From positions 1 through 64,000 of the forward strand of contig CAYZTR010000008.1 of assembly GCA_964481575.1 (NCBI GenBank): a stretch of DNA of 64,000 nucleotides. Reading direction: 5' to 3'. A model generated the notes under the pieces. That model was given only the letters and a program-made list of their open reading frames with translations. It searched no databases and was not told where the DNA came from. Position 1 is the first letter of the stretch; the number at the start of each line of letters is the position of its first letter. Source of the stretch: UQRS01 sp964481575. Its GTDB lineage: Bacteria; Bacillota; Clostridia; Oscillospirales; Acutalibacteraceae. Positions 8,967 to 19,800 of the stretch are shown one piece after another. Position numbers and translations under genes: made by a program.

Positions 8967-9467
8967 TTGCGTCGTGTGACGGCAGCTTTTTTGTGTGTTG
9001 TGTTGTGCAGCGTCCTCTGTGGTTGTGGAAATGACCCGGAGGACGTTTATCTTTGTCTGTCGGATTACCGGGGAACCTGTCAAGTGAATATGGGGGACAA
9101 TGCATACACCCTGGAATTGGAGATCGGCCAGGCTAGTCAGTTTTCCGCCCGATTTACGCAGCCTGCTTCAATGGCGGGGCTGGAGGTGCACGCTACCGGA
9201 GAGGCTTTCGTGATGGTGTATCAGGGGATGGAGTGGAAAGCTACTGAATCCGAATTTCCTGATACGTCGGTAGTGATGGCGCTGCGAAATGTATTTTTTG
9301 TGGCAGCACAAGCAGGGAATCTGCCAAAACGAAATGGAGACGGTTATTTGCTGGAAGGGGGATCTGATTCTGGTGATTATACGCTTTCCTTTACATCGGA
9401 CGGTGCGCCAGCAACCCTTTCCATACCCGCACTGTCTTTTTCTGCAGTATTTACCAAAACATTGTAA
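8967..9467 (+). CDS. Small predicted lipoprotein
   Basis: 166 residues from a TTG at 8967, chosen because GGAGGT sits 7 nt upstream and because the product then begins with a clean lipoprotein signal (MRRVTAAFLCVVLCSVLCGC). Cys20 is the likely lipidated residue. ATG codons at 8937 and 8940 are in frame but would put a charged extension before the signal. The mature part is a small beta-rich protein ending in LSFTSDGAPATLSIPALSFSA; no family was recognised. It is probably transcribed with nnr. Function unknown. Confidence 0.7.
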   Translation: MRRVTAAFLCVVLCSVLCGCGNDPEDVYLCLSDYRGTCQVNMGDNAYTLELEIGQASQFSARFTQPASMAGLEVHATGEAFVMVYQGMEWKATESEFPDTSVVMALRNVFFVAAQAGNLPKRNGDGYLLEGGSDSGDYTLSFTSDGAPATLSIPALSFSAVFTKTL

Positions 9468-9505
9468 AATTTTCGTAAATCTCACAAATTTATTCTTGCT
9501 TTCCC

Positions 9506-9534
9506 TTGCTTTTTTGAGAGTTATTTTGTATAAT
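9506..9534 (+). promoter_or_regulatory. Promoter for dockerin protein gene
   Basis: TTGCTT (9506-9511) and TATAAT (9529-9534) with a 17-bp spacer, about 50 bp before the start codon. Confidence 0.7.
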
Positions 9535-9586
9535 AACAAATAACATCACAAGAAATTGTGCTGATTTTTTGAAAGCAGGTGTTTGT

Positions 9587-11482
9587 ATGAAACGGTATTA
9601 TTCCATTTTGTTGGTTCTTTTGTTGCTTTTGTCCTGTTTGGCCCTGCCTATGAGTGCCTCTGCAGAAGTAGTCGACGATTCAAATGAATACAATACGAAT
9701 GACAGTGATAATGAATTTACGGCTGATCCCACGGAGTCTACGGTTTTGGCGGAATTTGTGTATGCAGAATCTGCGTTGACGGTTGTTGACGGTTCGGATT
9801 TGGTAACGCCTTATGCCAAAGCAGATGATGGGGATGACAGCTATCTCTATCTTGCCACCGGCGGCGTATTCCAGAGCGGCTCTCTTTTAACTGCCTCTAC
9901 CAATGGAATCAATTATAAACATTTGTCTTGGGCTTTCACGGAAATCGAAGATACCACTGTCCTGGAATTTGCTGCTTCGGAAAAAAATAACTGGACAGCA
10001 GATGCTGGTCTCACCATTACTACTTCCACAAAAGGATATGACAATGTTCGGCTTTCTATTGATCTGGCCGCTAGTAAGAAGGGCGCTAGAAACTACCAAG
10101 CCTATGTCATTTCTGACGGGGAAAAGACGCCGGTTGGTTCTGTATTATCGCTAAGCACCAATAAATCCATCCAGACTCTCGAGGTGGATTTGTCTGACTA
10201 TAGTGATTTGGATACTTTGACGATTTTTATCGGTTTTGCTGATACCATTAATATTAACGGTGTGGATTTAACGTTACCGGAAAATGCAGCTTCTGGTTCG
10301 ACCTTTTTCAATAATATTGTTTTGACCTCGGGTGCAGCGGATTCGACAGTGCCGGAAGAACCGGTGGGTCCCGGCGCACCTGTTGAGCCGACGGAATACG
10401 GTGATATTTTAGCCGGTTTCGGTTATGTTGCTCCGGAGGGTGCTCTGCACAAGGACGAGCTGACCGAATATGCAGATGCGGATAATGACTATATCTATCT
10501 TGCCACTAGCGGTGTGTTTGCTGATGATGCGGCTTTGACCGGAACGGTCAACGGCCAGGATTTGAAGCATGTGGAATGGAACTCTGACCTGGGCGCATCT
10601 TTGGTTCCTTCCTTGCGTGCTACCAGTAAGAATCTTTGGGGCGCGGGTGCCGGTCTTTCTGTAACCACGGCTACCACTGGCTATGAAACGGTTTATTTTG
10701 TATTTACCATTGCAGCCAGTGCAAAGGCCCCCTGCAATTATCAGGTGATTGCAACGTTTGGCGAAAGTTCTCAGGTGGTGGATACTTTCACATTGGCGGA
10801 GTCCAAGGTTCTGGAAACCCATGCTGTTGCTATGACTGATTTTGAAGATTTGGAATCGGTTACTTTTTCTGTGCGGATCAGCGATACGCTGAATTTCTCT
10901 GACGCTGATGCCGCCGGTACCGATTCTGGAAGCATTTATTTTAATGGCGTCTATGTATGCGGCACGAAGATAGTGGATATGTCTTCTACCACCACCTATA
11001 CCTTCCGGTTTGTAGATGGGTCTGAAACCACCGTGGCGGTTGCCGAAGGGGAAGAACTGGTAAAGCCGGAGAATACGCAGGGCTATGTTTGGGCGGCGTC
11101 TGCGGATAATCCGCTGGTTTATGAAGAAGTGGAGGACGGTGAGACGCCTCCCGATACCACCACCTATACCTTCCGGTTTGTAGATGGATCTGAAACCACC
11201 GTGGCGGTTGCCGAAGGGGAAGAACTGGTAAAGCCAGAGAATACGCAGGGCTATATTTGGGCGGTGTCTGAGGACAGCGACCTGGTCTTTGTGGAAAAGG
11301 CAGAGTTTCTTCTGGGCGATATGAACCTGGACGGAACCCTTTCCGTGACAGATGTGGTATTGCTGCGGAAGGATATTTTGAACAGTCAGTTTGATCCTGT
11401 TGGGGATATGAGCAAGGATGGGGCGCTTTCTGTGACAGATGTTGTGCTGCTGCGGAAGGCAATCCTGGCCAATAAACAGTAA
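9587..11482 (+). CDS. Secreted tandem-module protein with C-terminal type I dockerin
   Basis: 631 residues from the ATG at 9587 (AGGTG 7 nt upstream). A signal peptide covers residues 1-25. Two related modules of about 165 residues follow (roughly 50-250 and 280-465); each contains a YIYLATSGVF-type motif, a KNLWGAGAGL-type motif and an acidic end, and each may bind carbohydrate. Then come two almost identical 40-residue repeats (TYTFRFVDGSETTVAVAEGE). Residues 577-631 are a type I dockerin with two calcium-binding F-hand segments (GDMNLDGTLSVTDVVLLRK and GDMSKDGALSVTDVVLLRK). It should dock onto a cohesin scaffold outside the cell; no cohesin gene is in the window. No catalytic domain was recognised. 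Confidence 0.88.
   Translation: MKRYYSILLVLLLLLSCLALPMSASAEVVDDSNEYNTNDSDNEFTADPTESTVLAEFVYAESALTVVDGSDLVTPYAKADDGDDSYLYLATGGVFQSGSLLTASTNGINYKHLSWAFTEIEDTTVLEFAASEKNNWTADAGLTITTSTKGYDNVRLSIDLAASKKGARNYQAYVISDGEKTPVGSVLSLSTNKSIQTLEVDLSDYSDLDTLTIFIGFADTININGVDLTLPENAASGSTFFNNIVLTSGAADSTVPEEPVGPGAPVEPTEYGDILAGFGYVAPEGALHKDELTEYADADNDYIYLATSGVFADDAALTGTVNGQDLKHVEWNSDLGASLVPSLRATSKNLWGAGAGLSVTTATTGYETVYFVFTIAASAKAPCNYQVIATFGESSQVVDTFTLAESKVLETHAVAMTDFEDLESVTFSVRISDTLNFSDADAAGTDSGSIYFNGVYVCGTKIVDMSSTTTYTFRFVDGSETTVAVAEGEELVKPENTQGYVWAASADNPLVYEEVEDGETPPDTTTYTFRFVDGSETTVAVAEGEELVKPENTQGYIWAVSEDSDLVFVEKAEFLLGDMNLDGTLSVTDVVLLRKDILNSQFDPVGDMSKDGALSVTDVVLLRKAILANKQ
10987..11271 (+). repeat. Near-identical tandem repeat inside the dockerin protein gene
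   Basis: About 117 bp starting at 10987 recurs at 11155 (period 168 bp) with only a handful of base differences. It encodes the TYTFRFVDGSETTVAVAEGE module twice. The high DNA identity indicates a recent duplication or ongoing gene conversion. Confidence 0.9.
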
Positions 11483-11625
11483 GACAGAATTCAGCTGGAT
11501 CATGTCCTTTCCATAGGTGCTGCTGTTTCAGGGGTGAATCTCTTCCTGATGTTTTGCAGCACCGTGGGAAGGCGTTTCACATCCTTGCCATTTATGTAAT
11601 TCTTAGCCATTCTTCCTAAAAGGGC

Positions 11626-11653
11626 TTGCAATTTTTGAAATTTTTGGTATAAT
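11626..11653 (+). promoter_or_regulatory. Promoter for LamG/F5-8C protein gene
   Basis: TTGCAA (11626-11631) and TATAAT (11648-11653) with a 16-bp spacer. GGAGGT at 11671 precedes the ATG at 11683. The rest of the 200-bp gap (11483-11682) holds only a weak hairpin. Confidence 0.7.
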
Positions 11654-11682
11654 AAAGTTACCATTTATAAGGAGGTATTTTT

Positions 11683-13641
11683 ATGCAAACAAAACGTATA
11701 CTCGCAGTTCTGCTGGCTTTGTGCCTGCTGGTTTCTACCGTACCGGCTATGACATTATTTGCCAGCGCAGATTCTAGTTTGGTTGCGTCCTTCGACTTTA
11801 CCACCGGTTCCCTTACTGATACAGTGGGTAAATCCGCAACCATTACTATCAACGATTCGGAAAATTGCTACCTTACTGAGGAAGGCTTGTATTTGAATCG
11901 TTACACCCGCGGCTGGTGGAGTGATGCCAATCGCCTGTCCCAGAGTGATTTGGATTTGTTCCAGCTTATGGGCGAAAACGCAACGATGAATATTGCGTTC
12001 CATTTGGACTCCCTTCCGGAAAGCCGTTGCTATATCTTTGGGTATGACGGCGGTTGGGGTGGCAGCCGCATCAGAAGCGATGCGCTCATTCGTGCTTATT
12101 CTGACGGTTCTGTACAATTGTTTACAGAATATGATAATGGCACTGGCTATACCAGCAACACGCTTTCTTCCGGGGCCAATGAGATCGCGGCCGGCGATAA
12201 CGTACTTACCTTGACCCAATCTGTTGTAGACGGTGTTACTACAACAATGATCTATCTAAATGGCAAGCTGATCGCTTCCAGCACCTCTGCTATTTCCTTG
12301 TCTTATCTAGCTTCGGTCGGTAGTTCCGGTTATTCCTTCGGTTCTGCGAACTGGGATGATAACAAGCCGGAATTGGGTGGTACATTCTATAAGGCTGATT
12401 TCTATCGCTTCACTATGACGGAACAGCAGGTTGCTGGCTTAATGACCGATGCAACTGGCAACTTTGAAGTTGCTTATGCCAACTGGAAGAACAATGCGTC
12501 CATGCAGAATCTGGAGACAGCGCTGAATGCTTATGATGCCTTGCTGCCGGATGATGCTGCTACGTATACTGATCAGTATGCTGAATTGGCTGTTGCTGCT
12601 CCTTCCTTGTACCGCGATAAGGCGGAGGCTGCTGTGAATGCACTGCAGGCAGTGGAGCCTTCTACTGCACCTTCTTATAAGGTGCTGCTGGATGCTGCTG
12701 CTGCAGCGATAGTTGCCGCTGAAACTGCAGGTGCAGAGGTAACCGATTTGGCTGCAACTGTTACCCAAGCTAGTGAAACCTATACGGCTGCTGTCGCAGC
12801 GCTGGTGAAGCTGGATAATAGCGCCGTTGTAACATCTGTCAGCGGTGATGGCAGCCCCTGGGGAGACGGCCCGTTTGCAAATGCCTTTGATTCCAGTGAT
12901 GAAACCAAGCTGGGCGGTTCTCCGATTACTTCCATTTCCTGGAGTGTGGATGCCCCCTATATGGTAGTTGGCTATTCTCTGACCACAGGCTATGATGCCA
13001 GCTCTTCCGGGCGCGGCCGTTGCCCCGGCAGCTGGACGCTGGAAGCTTCCGCTGATGGCGCAAACTATGAAGTGATTGATACGGTCGCGCGTTCCGGTAT
13101 GGAAGATATTGATAGCAAGGAATATCAATACCTGCTGGAGAACCCCGGATTGTACCAGCATTTTAAGATTACCTTTGGTTCTTCCTCTACGGTTGCGCTC
13201 AATGAGATTTCTCTGTACACTGTGCCGGCTCCCGTTGCGCCGATTGATGCGACCTTTACCAGTAGCACGCCTACTTCTGGAGAAAACGGGATTGATCTGA
13301 CCTGGAACGTATCTTTGGTGGACGGGTTTGACGATGCTTTTGCCACCTTCAATGCTACGTATGACATCGTGGATGCCGGTGTGATTGTTGCCGCTACTAC
13401 CGATGATCTGGATCGCTATAGCAGAACCTTGGCTGAATCGGAGAATCTTGCAGCCAAAGAACCTGGTCTGGCTTACAAAGAGTCCTTTGGCACTACGGTA
13501 TACAGCAACTTCAGCTATCGCCGTACCAACGTCCAGGAGGGACGCAGCCGTTATATTGCGGTCTACATCACCTATACGGACGGTGTGGATACCCAGACCC
13601 TTTTGGTTCAGGGAGACGGTTTGATTGCACAAAGCGAATAA
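11683..13641 (+). CDS. Secreted LamG-like / F5-8C (discoidin) protein
   Basis: 652 residues with a signal peptide cut near residue 29 (LFASADS). Residues 30-255 look like a concanavalin/LamG fold (VASFDFTTGSLTDTVGKSA...). Residues 265-370 are an Ala-rich helical linker of the FIVAR type. Residues about 375-510 are an F5/8 type C domain (SWTLEASADGANYEVIDTV; FKITFGSSS). Residues 520-652 form a domain shared with the next gene product (YDIVDAGVIV; YSNFSYRRTNVQ). It should bind glycans outside the cell, but no catalytic site was seen and there is no dockerin or sortase signal. It has its own promoter and terminator. Confidence 0.85.
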   Translation: MQTKRILAVLLALCLLVSTVPAMTLFASADSSLVASFDFTTGSLTDTVGKSATITINDSENCYLTEEGLYLNRYTRGWWSDANRLSQSDLDLFQLMGENATMNIAFHLDSLPESRCYIFGYDGGWGGSRIRSDALIRAYSDGSVQLFTEYDNGTGYTSNTLSSGANEIAAGDNVLTLTQSVVDGVTTTMIYLNGKLIASSTSAISLSYLASVGSSGYSFGSANWDDNKPELGGTFYKADFYRFTMTEQQVAGLMTDATGNFEVAYANWKNNASMQNLETALNAYDALLPDDAATYTDQYAELAVAAPSLYRDKAEAAVNALQAVEPSTAPSYKVLLDAAAAAIVAAETAGAEVTDLAATVTQASETYTAAVAALVKLDNSAVVTSVSGDGSPWGDGPFANAFDSSDETKLGGSPITSISWSVDAPYMVVGYSLTTGYDASSSGRGRCPGSWTLEASADGANYEVIDTVARSGMEDIDSKEYQYLLENPGLYQHFKITFGSSSTVALNEISLYTVPAPVAPIDATFTSSTPTSGENGIDLTWNVSLVDGFDDAFATFNATYDIVDAGVIVAATTDDLDRYSRTLAESENLAAKEPGLAYKESFGTTVYSNFSYRRTNVQEGRSRYIAVYITYTDGVDTQTLLVQGDGLIAQSE

Positions 13642-13687
13642 GTTTTCCGTAAACGAATCGTAAAAGGAGCATAGGCTCCTATCGTTG

Positions 13688-13722
13688 GCCTGGCCACGCT
13701 TTGCGTGCGTGGCCGGGCTTTT
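13688..13722 (+). terminator. Intrinsic terminator
   Basis: The stem GCCTGGCCACGC/GCGTGGCCGGGC (one G-T pair) is followed by TTTT, downstream of the F5/8C protein gene. Confidence 0.85.
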
Positions 13723-13819
13723 CGGTTTTTCAGCGGTAAAATGGCGGCCAATCCGTTTGATTAAAACGTTTTATCAAAAATTATCACTATTTTACTAAAA
13801 AATACAACAAAAAAATTAC

Positions 13820-13848
13820 TTTACAACGGACTTTTTTTGGATTATAAT
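13820..13848 (+). promoter_or_regulatory. Promoter for the second F5-8C protein gene
   Basis: TTTACA (13820-13825) and TATAAT (13843-13848) with a 17-bp spacer, 40 bp before the ATG. Confidence 0.75.
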
Positions 13849-13888
13849 TTCATTGGCGATATCCAAATTAATCAAAGGAGGATCTTTT

Positions 13889-16618
13889 ATGAAAGCAAGA
13901 AAAATGCTGGCTGTATTGCTGGTGCTGTGTATGGTATTGTCCGCAATGCCTGTTTCACTTTTGTCTTCTGTAGCGGCTGATAATCTGTCCGATCGTGCTA
14001 CCGGATTGAATCAGCTTACGGAAAAAATTGACAAAGTGAATGTAACCTATGTTACTTCCCAAGGTTCTAAGAAATCCGGAGATGGCGAAGGAACAGATCA
14101 ATTATTTGATGGGGATCTGGGAACCAAGGTAGGATGCAGTATTGGAGATAATAAGGTTGCTACTTTGACTATTCCTATGACGGAAGCGGTGACCTTGACC
14201 TGCTATACCTTTGGTACGGCCAACGATGAACCCGGCCGGGATCCAAAGTCCTGGACTGTTGCAGGTTCCAATGACGGTAGCACTTGGACTACCATTGATA
14301 CGGTGTCTGACTATGTTTTCACGGACGCAAGATCCAGTTATTTGGAAGATGATTTTGTGGTGGATCAGCCTGCTGCGTATTCCTGGTATCGTGTCACCAT
14401 TACAGATTGGCGCAGTATCGGAAGCGGCGGTTATTCACAGTTTTCCGAGTTTGTCATGTCCTCGCAGAATGTGTCTTCGCCTGATAATCCGGAGGATGTG
14501 CAGGCCTGTATTGATGCCATAGCTGCTATTGGTACTGTGGAATTCACCGATGATTGCCTGGCGAAGATTAACGCTGCTGCTGGGAAGTATGATGCTTTGT
14601 CCGGTAGTTTGGATCGTGCTTTTGTAACCAATTATGAAACTTTACTTGCTGCACAGGCCTCTTATGCAGCTCTGAAGGTGGCTTATCAAAAGAATTATGC
14701 GGAAACTACCGGGAATCTGCTGTCTGTAGATTTTGCCGTTAGCACTTCTGATATTGTGGATCGTGCTACCTTTACGATAGCAGATAATGATTATGTTACG
14801 CGAAAGAATACGGTGGATAAGGATGGCAACACCTCGGATCTCCCGTATTATACCGCCCAAAACATCGGCTGGTGGAAGCATTATGCGTCCTTTACCTCTT
14901 CGGATGCCAACACCGGCGCGTACAATCCTTTGTATTTAGCAGAAAACGGCAGCACGATTTCCATGTGGGTGTATCCGGATCAGGCCTTCAAGAGTACAGA
15001 GGTGCTGTTCGATGCGTTCTCTTGCTGGGGCAGTTCCGATATGTGTACCTATCGTGTGAAGATCTATCTGAACAACGATGGCACGCTTGCCATCGATTGC
15101 GGATCCGGCGGGAATGCGAATGTTACCAATTACTCCACCAGCGGCAGTGGCGTGGCCTTGACCCAAAACACCTGGAATATGGTAACTGCGACCCAGGAGA
15201 TTGCCCAGGACGGTACCGTTACCACGGAACTGTATGTCAATGCGGTCTTGGCAGGGTCTACCACCAATCTGAAGTCCTTCCGAGATTCCACTTATAAGTG
15301 TGAGGAATATTCCGTTGGTTCGCCTATTTCCGGCGGCGGTAACGATGACAAGTGTTTCGGCGGCTATATTCAGACCCTTTCCATCATCAATTCCCATTCT
15401 TCTGCTGCGGATGTATATGAGGCCTATACCGGTTTGGACTTCTCTGACGGCGCGGCAAACGCCTTGGTGGCGAAGATTGAGGCGCTAGCAACTGCAGATG
15501 CTGCAGATTTGGCTGCTGCTGTTGCCTCTGCTGCTGCGGATTATGCAGCTCTGTCTACTGCGGAACGGGAGTTGGTCAGCAACTATGCTGCTCTGCAATA
15601 TTATCAGGCGGTTGTTGCAGTGGATATGTTGCAGGCGGCAACACCTTCCACCAAGCCTTCTTATTTGGCGTTGCTGGATGCCGCGGAGGCAGCAATTGCT
15701 GTAGCTTCTGCTGCTAACCAGAACGTTGAGGAACTGACGGTTGTTGTTACTGGCGCTCGTTCTGTTTATGAAAATTATATCAACTCTTTGGTCAAGTTAG
15801 ATAACGCATCTGTCGTGACGCCTATTTCCGGTGTAGCCACCGGTGAATCGGAAGGATTTGAAAAGTTGTTTGATTCTGATTTGGCCACCAAGATGTGTAA
15901 GAGCGATGTTGGTACAATTGTTTGGAAAACAGATGCTGCCTATCTCATTGCCGGTTATTCTCTGACTACCGGCGGCGACTCTGCTACATATGGCGGTCGT
16001 TCTCCTGCTTCCTGGACACTGGAGGCTTCAGTGGATGGTGAAACCTATACGGTCATTGATAGCACGTCAAATTCCGGTATGGGTAACTACAATGATAAGG
16101 AATATCAGTATCTGCTGGAAACCCCTGACAAGTATCAGTATTTTAAGATCACATTTAATGAGACGAAGATGATCCAGCTGGATGAGATTTCTCTCTATGT
16201 GGTTGGTGATATGATTGATGCAGAAGTCAAACCTGGCGTTGCTGTTGCCACAGAGAATGCATTTGATTTGACTTGGAATGTTGCGTTGATTGATGTTCTG
16301 GAAGATTCGTTTGAAACCTTCAATCGGTCTTATGATATTGTTGATGCCGGTTTCATTGTAACTGCAACTTCTGATGATATGAGTGCTTATGGATTGCGCT
16401 TGGCCGAATCTTCTGATCCTGCGGCTAGTGAGCCCGGCAGAGCCTATAAGGAATCCATTGGTACCACAATTTACAGCAACTTTAGTTATCGCCGTACCGG
16501 TGTACAAAATGGTTGCACACGTTATGTCGCTGTCTATATTACCTATGTGGATGAAAGCGGTAATACCTTTACTGTGCTTTCTCAGGAGAACAGCGCAATT
16601 GCGGTTAGCGGTGAGTAA
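13889..16618 (+). CDS. Large secreted protein with two F5-8C domains and a LamG-like domain
   Basis: 909 residues from the ATG at 13889; AAAGGAGG lies 7-8 nt upstream, and the earlier in-frame ATG overlaps the promoter. Signal peptide 1-32. Residues 50-200 form an F5/8C domain (SWTVAGSNDGSTWTTIDTV; WYRVTITDWRS). Residues 275-510 are LamG-like (GSTISMWVYPDQAF; ELYVNAVLAGSTT). An Ala-rich helical spacer follows. Residues 635-780 form a second F5/8C domain (SWTLEASVDGETYTVID), and residues 785-909 the C-terminal domain shared with the preceding protein. The two proteins are clear paralogues; this one has an extra N-terminal F5/8C domain. Likely an extracellular glycan-binding protein; no catalytic residues recognised. 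Confidence 0.85.
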   Translation: MKARKMLAVLLVLCMVLSAMPVSLLSSVAADNLSDRATGLNQLTEKIDKVNVTYVTSQGSKKSGDGEGTDQLFDGDLGTKVGCSIGDNKVATLTIPMTEAVTLTCYTFGTANDEPGRDPKSWTVAGSNDGSTWTTIDTVSDYVFTDARSSYLEDDFVVDQPAAYSWYRVTITDWRSIGSGGYSQFSEFVMSSQNVSSPDNPEDVQACIDAIAAIGTVEFTDDCLAKINAAAGKYDALSGSLDRAFVTNYETLLAAQASYAALKVAYQKNYAETTGNLLSVDFAVSTSDIVDRATFTIADNDYVTRKNTVDKDGNTSDLPYYTAQNIGWWKHYASFTSSDANTGAYNPLYLAENGSTISMWVYPDQAFKSTEVLFDAFSCWGSSDMCTYRVKIYLNNDGTLAIDCGSGGNANVTNYSTSGSGVALTQNTWNMVTATQEIAQDGTVTTELYVNAVLAGSTTNLKSFRDSTYKCEEYSVGSPISGGGNDDKCFGGYIQTLSIINSHSSAADVYEAYTGLDFSDGAANALVAKIEALATADAADLAAAVASAAADYAALSTAERELVSNYAALQYYQAVVAVDMLQAATPSTKPSYLALLDAAEAAIAVASAANQNVEELTVVVTGARSVYENYINSLVKLDNASVVTPISGVATGESEGFEKLFDSDLATKMCKSDVGTIVWKTDAAYLIAGYSLTTGGDSATYGGRSPASWTLEASVDGETYTVIDSTSNSGMGNYNDKEYQYLLETPDKYQYFKITFNETKMIQLDEISLYVVGDMIDAEVKPGVAVATENAFDLTWNVALIDVLEDSFETFNRSYDIVDAGFIVTATSDDMSAYGLRLAESSDPAASEPGRAYKESIGTTIYSNFSYRRTGVQNGCTRYVAVYITYVDESGNTFTVLSQENSAIAVSGE

Positions 16619-16635
16619 GGCGTAGTTCTGACATT

Positions 16636-16672
16636 GGGCTGATCGTAAAATTTTGTGCGGTCAGCCCTTTTT
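16636..16672 (+). terminator. Intrinsic terminator
   Basis: GGGCTGATCG pairs with CGGTCAGCCC (one G-T pair) across a 12-nt loop, followed by TTTTT, 18 bp after the stop codon. Confidence 0.9.
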
Positions 16673-16831
16673 ATTGCAATTCTACAAGCCAGCGTGATAC
16701 GCAAATCTTCCAATGTCATGATTCCTGTGGCACGTTAGTACAATCCTCAGATATTTGTACAATTTTTTGTAGGATTCAGACTTTGCTTCTACAAAAGTCT
16801 GTAAAATATCTGTAGAAAGAGGAGTTGTTTC

Positions 16832-19800
16832 ATGAAAAAATTAATTTGCATTATATTATCCATAATGCTATTGTGTGGCGTTTGTCCTGCTTTTGCACTG
16901 GAAACGGATACGGTGTTGTATCTGACCGATTTGGAATATACTTCGGCATCCAGGACGGACTGGGGCGAGATATGCAACAATACCAGTGTGGCCGGCAATC
17001 CCATTTCTTTGCGGAATGAGGATGGCAGTGTTCAGATTTATGAAAATGGCATTGGTGTGAATGCTACCGCCCATGTTTATTATGATTTGTCTGATTATAC
17101 CAGTCGGGGGTATAATTATTTTGAATGCACCATCGGGGTCGACCATGACGTGGCTGGCCAGTATGGCGGCACCGTTGCTTTTTACTTTTTGCTGGATGGG
17201 ACTGTGGTATATGAATCCGGCACGATGACCGAATCTATGCCAGCCAAGCTGGTGCGGTTGGATATCACCGATGTCTCCATGTTGGAGCTTTATGCGGAAA
17301 GCGTGGATGGTACCACCTGCGACCACGCGGATTTTGCAGGGGCAAGAATTGAAAGGAACAATATGGTGCTCCAGTCAATGGCAAATGCCAATTTTGCTGT
17401 GGATTCTGTGGCCCTGCTTGTTGGAGATGTGCAGACTACTACGGTTTCTGCAACTCTGGTCAATGGTGCTGTTGCAACACCGAATGCCACCTATACTTCC
17501 AGCGATCCGAGTGTGTTGCAGGTGTCCGCCGATGGTAGGGTAACGGCAAAGTCTGCTGGTTCAGCTGTTGTGACCGCAACGATTACCTACCATGGAACAT
17601 CGATAGATCGGTCTTTGTCTTTTGCTGTTTTGCGGCCGGAGGATATACAAACAGTTTCTTCTCCGGATGGCTCGATTACCGGTAAGTTTTTTCTGGTGGA
17701 TGGGACGCTGCATTATACAGTCGCTAAAAACGGGAAAGATGTAGTATTACTGTCTGATCTGGGAATTACCACCAGTATTGCTGATTTTACATCCGATTTA
17801 ACGCTGACAGATATTTCTACGAATTCTATTACCCAGTCGTATCCAATGATTGGCGCCAAGGCCACAACGTATACGGATGATTCTAACGAAATGACCCTGA
17901 CCTTGGAAAAGGAGGGGCAGATTCTGCGGTTGGTGGTGCGCGCGGCCAATGATGCACTTTCTTATCGGTATGAAATTGAAGAGGATGCCGCATTTTCCAT
18001 TTCCGGGGAGTCCAGCACTTATCAATTGCCGGGTGGATCCGCCGTTTATGGAGAGGCCTACAACAATCACTATGAGACCTCTTATACCGCATCGACCAGT
18101 GAAAATATCTTCGGGAATTATTGCATGGCCTTGACCTATACCACGCCTTCCGGTACCCATGTGCTTCTGAATGAGGCCAATATGGGGGTGGACTATTGTG
18201 GCACGATGTTGACTGCCAAGAATGGTATTTTATCCCTGAACTTTACGCCGGATCAAAAGTCCGATGTTGTGACGACCAGCGGCACATTCCGTTCGCCCTG
18301 GAGAGTTGCTGTCATTGGCGATCTGGCTGCAATTACAGAAACACAGGTGTTTGAAAATCTGTCGGAACCTTGCGCGGTGGAGGATACCTCTTGGATCCAG
18401 CCCGGTATTACCACCTGGACCTGGTTGACCGGGTATATTACAGATAATCCGGAGCTTTATAAGCAATATATTGATCTTTCCGCAGAAATGGGCTGGCAGT
18501 ATGTGCTGCTGGATGAAGGCTGGTCCACCACCGGCCGTAGTGAGATCGGCTTTCCCGTCTGGTTTGATGAGGTAGTATCCTACGGGAAAGAAAAGAATGT
18601 TGGTATTTTAGTGTGGATGCACAAATCTGCGGTTGATACACCCGATGAGCAAGAAACCTATTTTGCACAGTTGGAAGAACGGGGCGTCGCAGGTGTAAAA
18701 ATCGACTTCTTTGATGATGAAAGTCAAGCCACCATGCAGTTGTATGATGCCCTGGAAAAAGCAACTATGAAATATCACCTGGCGGTGAATTTCCACGGTG
18801 CGGATAAAACCACCGGTGAGGCCCGAACCTATCCTCATGTTTTAGCCAGGGAAGGTGTGCTGGGAAATGAATCCACGGTGTCCGCCATACAGAACAACCT
18901 GCATGCCTATACCCGTGCCGCTGTAGGAAATACAGACTTTACACCTAAGCTGCTGTGGGGGAGTGTTACAACCAACCATATGGCTGCCTTGACGATTATT
19001 TATCAATGCGGTTTGGCTACCTTTGCTGATTCGCCGGATAATTATAGAAATTCCAACCTCTACAACTGGTTCCAGAATTTTCCGGCGCAATTTGATGAAA
19101 CAAGGTTCCTGGATGGCAGCATTGGCCAATATACCCAGATTGCACGCCGGTCCGGTTCCACCTGGTATGCTTCGGCAATTACTGTTTCTGCCCGTGATGC
19201 TGTCTTTGATCTATCCTTTTTGGAAACGGGAAAAAACTATGTGGCTACTGTATATGCTGATACCGGGAATAGTACCGAATCCTCTTATTCTGCGCAAATC
19301 GTCACATCCGCAGATGTTCTGACGATTCCTATGGAGGCCAATGGCGGCGCCAATGTGAAATTGCAGGAGATTGACAGTTTGAGCGGTACGCTACTTCCTT
19401 CCGCAGAAGAATTAACGGTCTTTGTGGGGAAAAAGGGGAGTGTGTCGGTGGAGACCACCGGAAACCTTAGGGAGTATCCTGTCTTATGGTCGTCTTCGGA
19501 TGAAGCAGTAGCCAGCGTTTCCGGGTCTGGTACTGCTATTGTTTCCGGTAATGCTGTTGGAACCGCCACCCTGACCGCTGTGGTTGGTATCGGGGAAAAT
19601 GCAGTTTCAGCAACGGTGTTGGTACATGTGGTGGATCTGCCATTTCTCGTTGAGGAGGGCTGGTCTATTCGCGGTGAGGATGCTGAGCACTATTTTGTTA
19701 ATGCAGAGGATTCTCTAACACTGGAAGCCGGCATGGCGGATTTGTATGATTATCCCAATAAGGTTATGTCCAATTTGTTTTTGCGGGATGCCGGTAAGAA

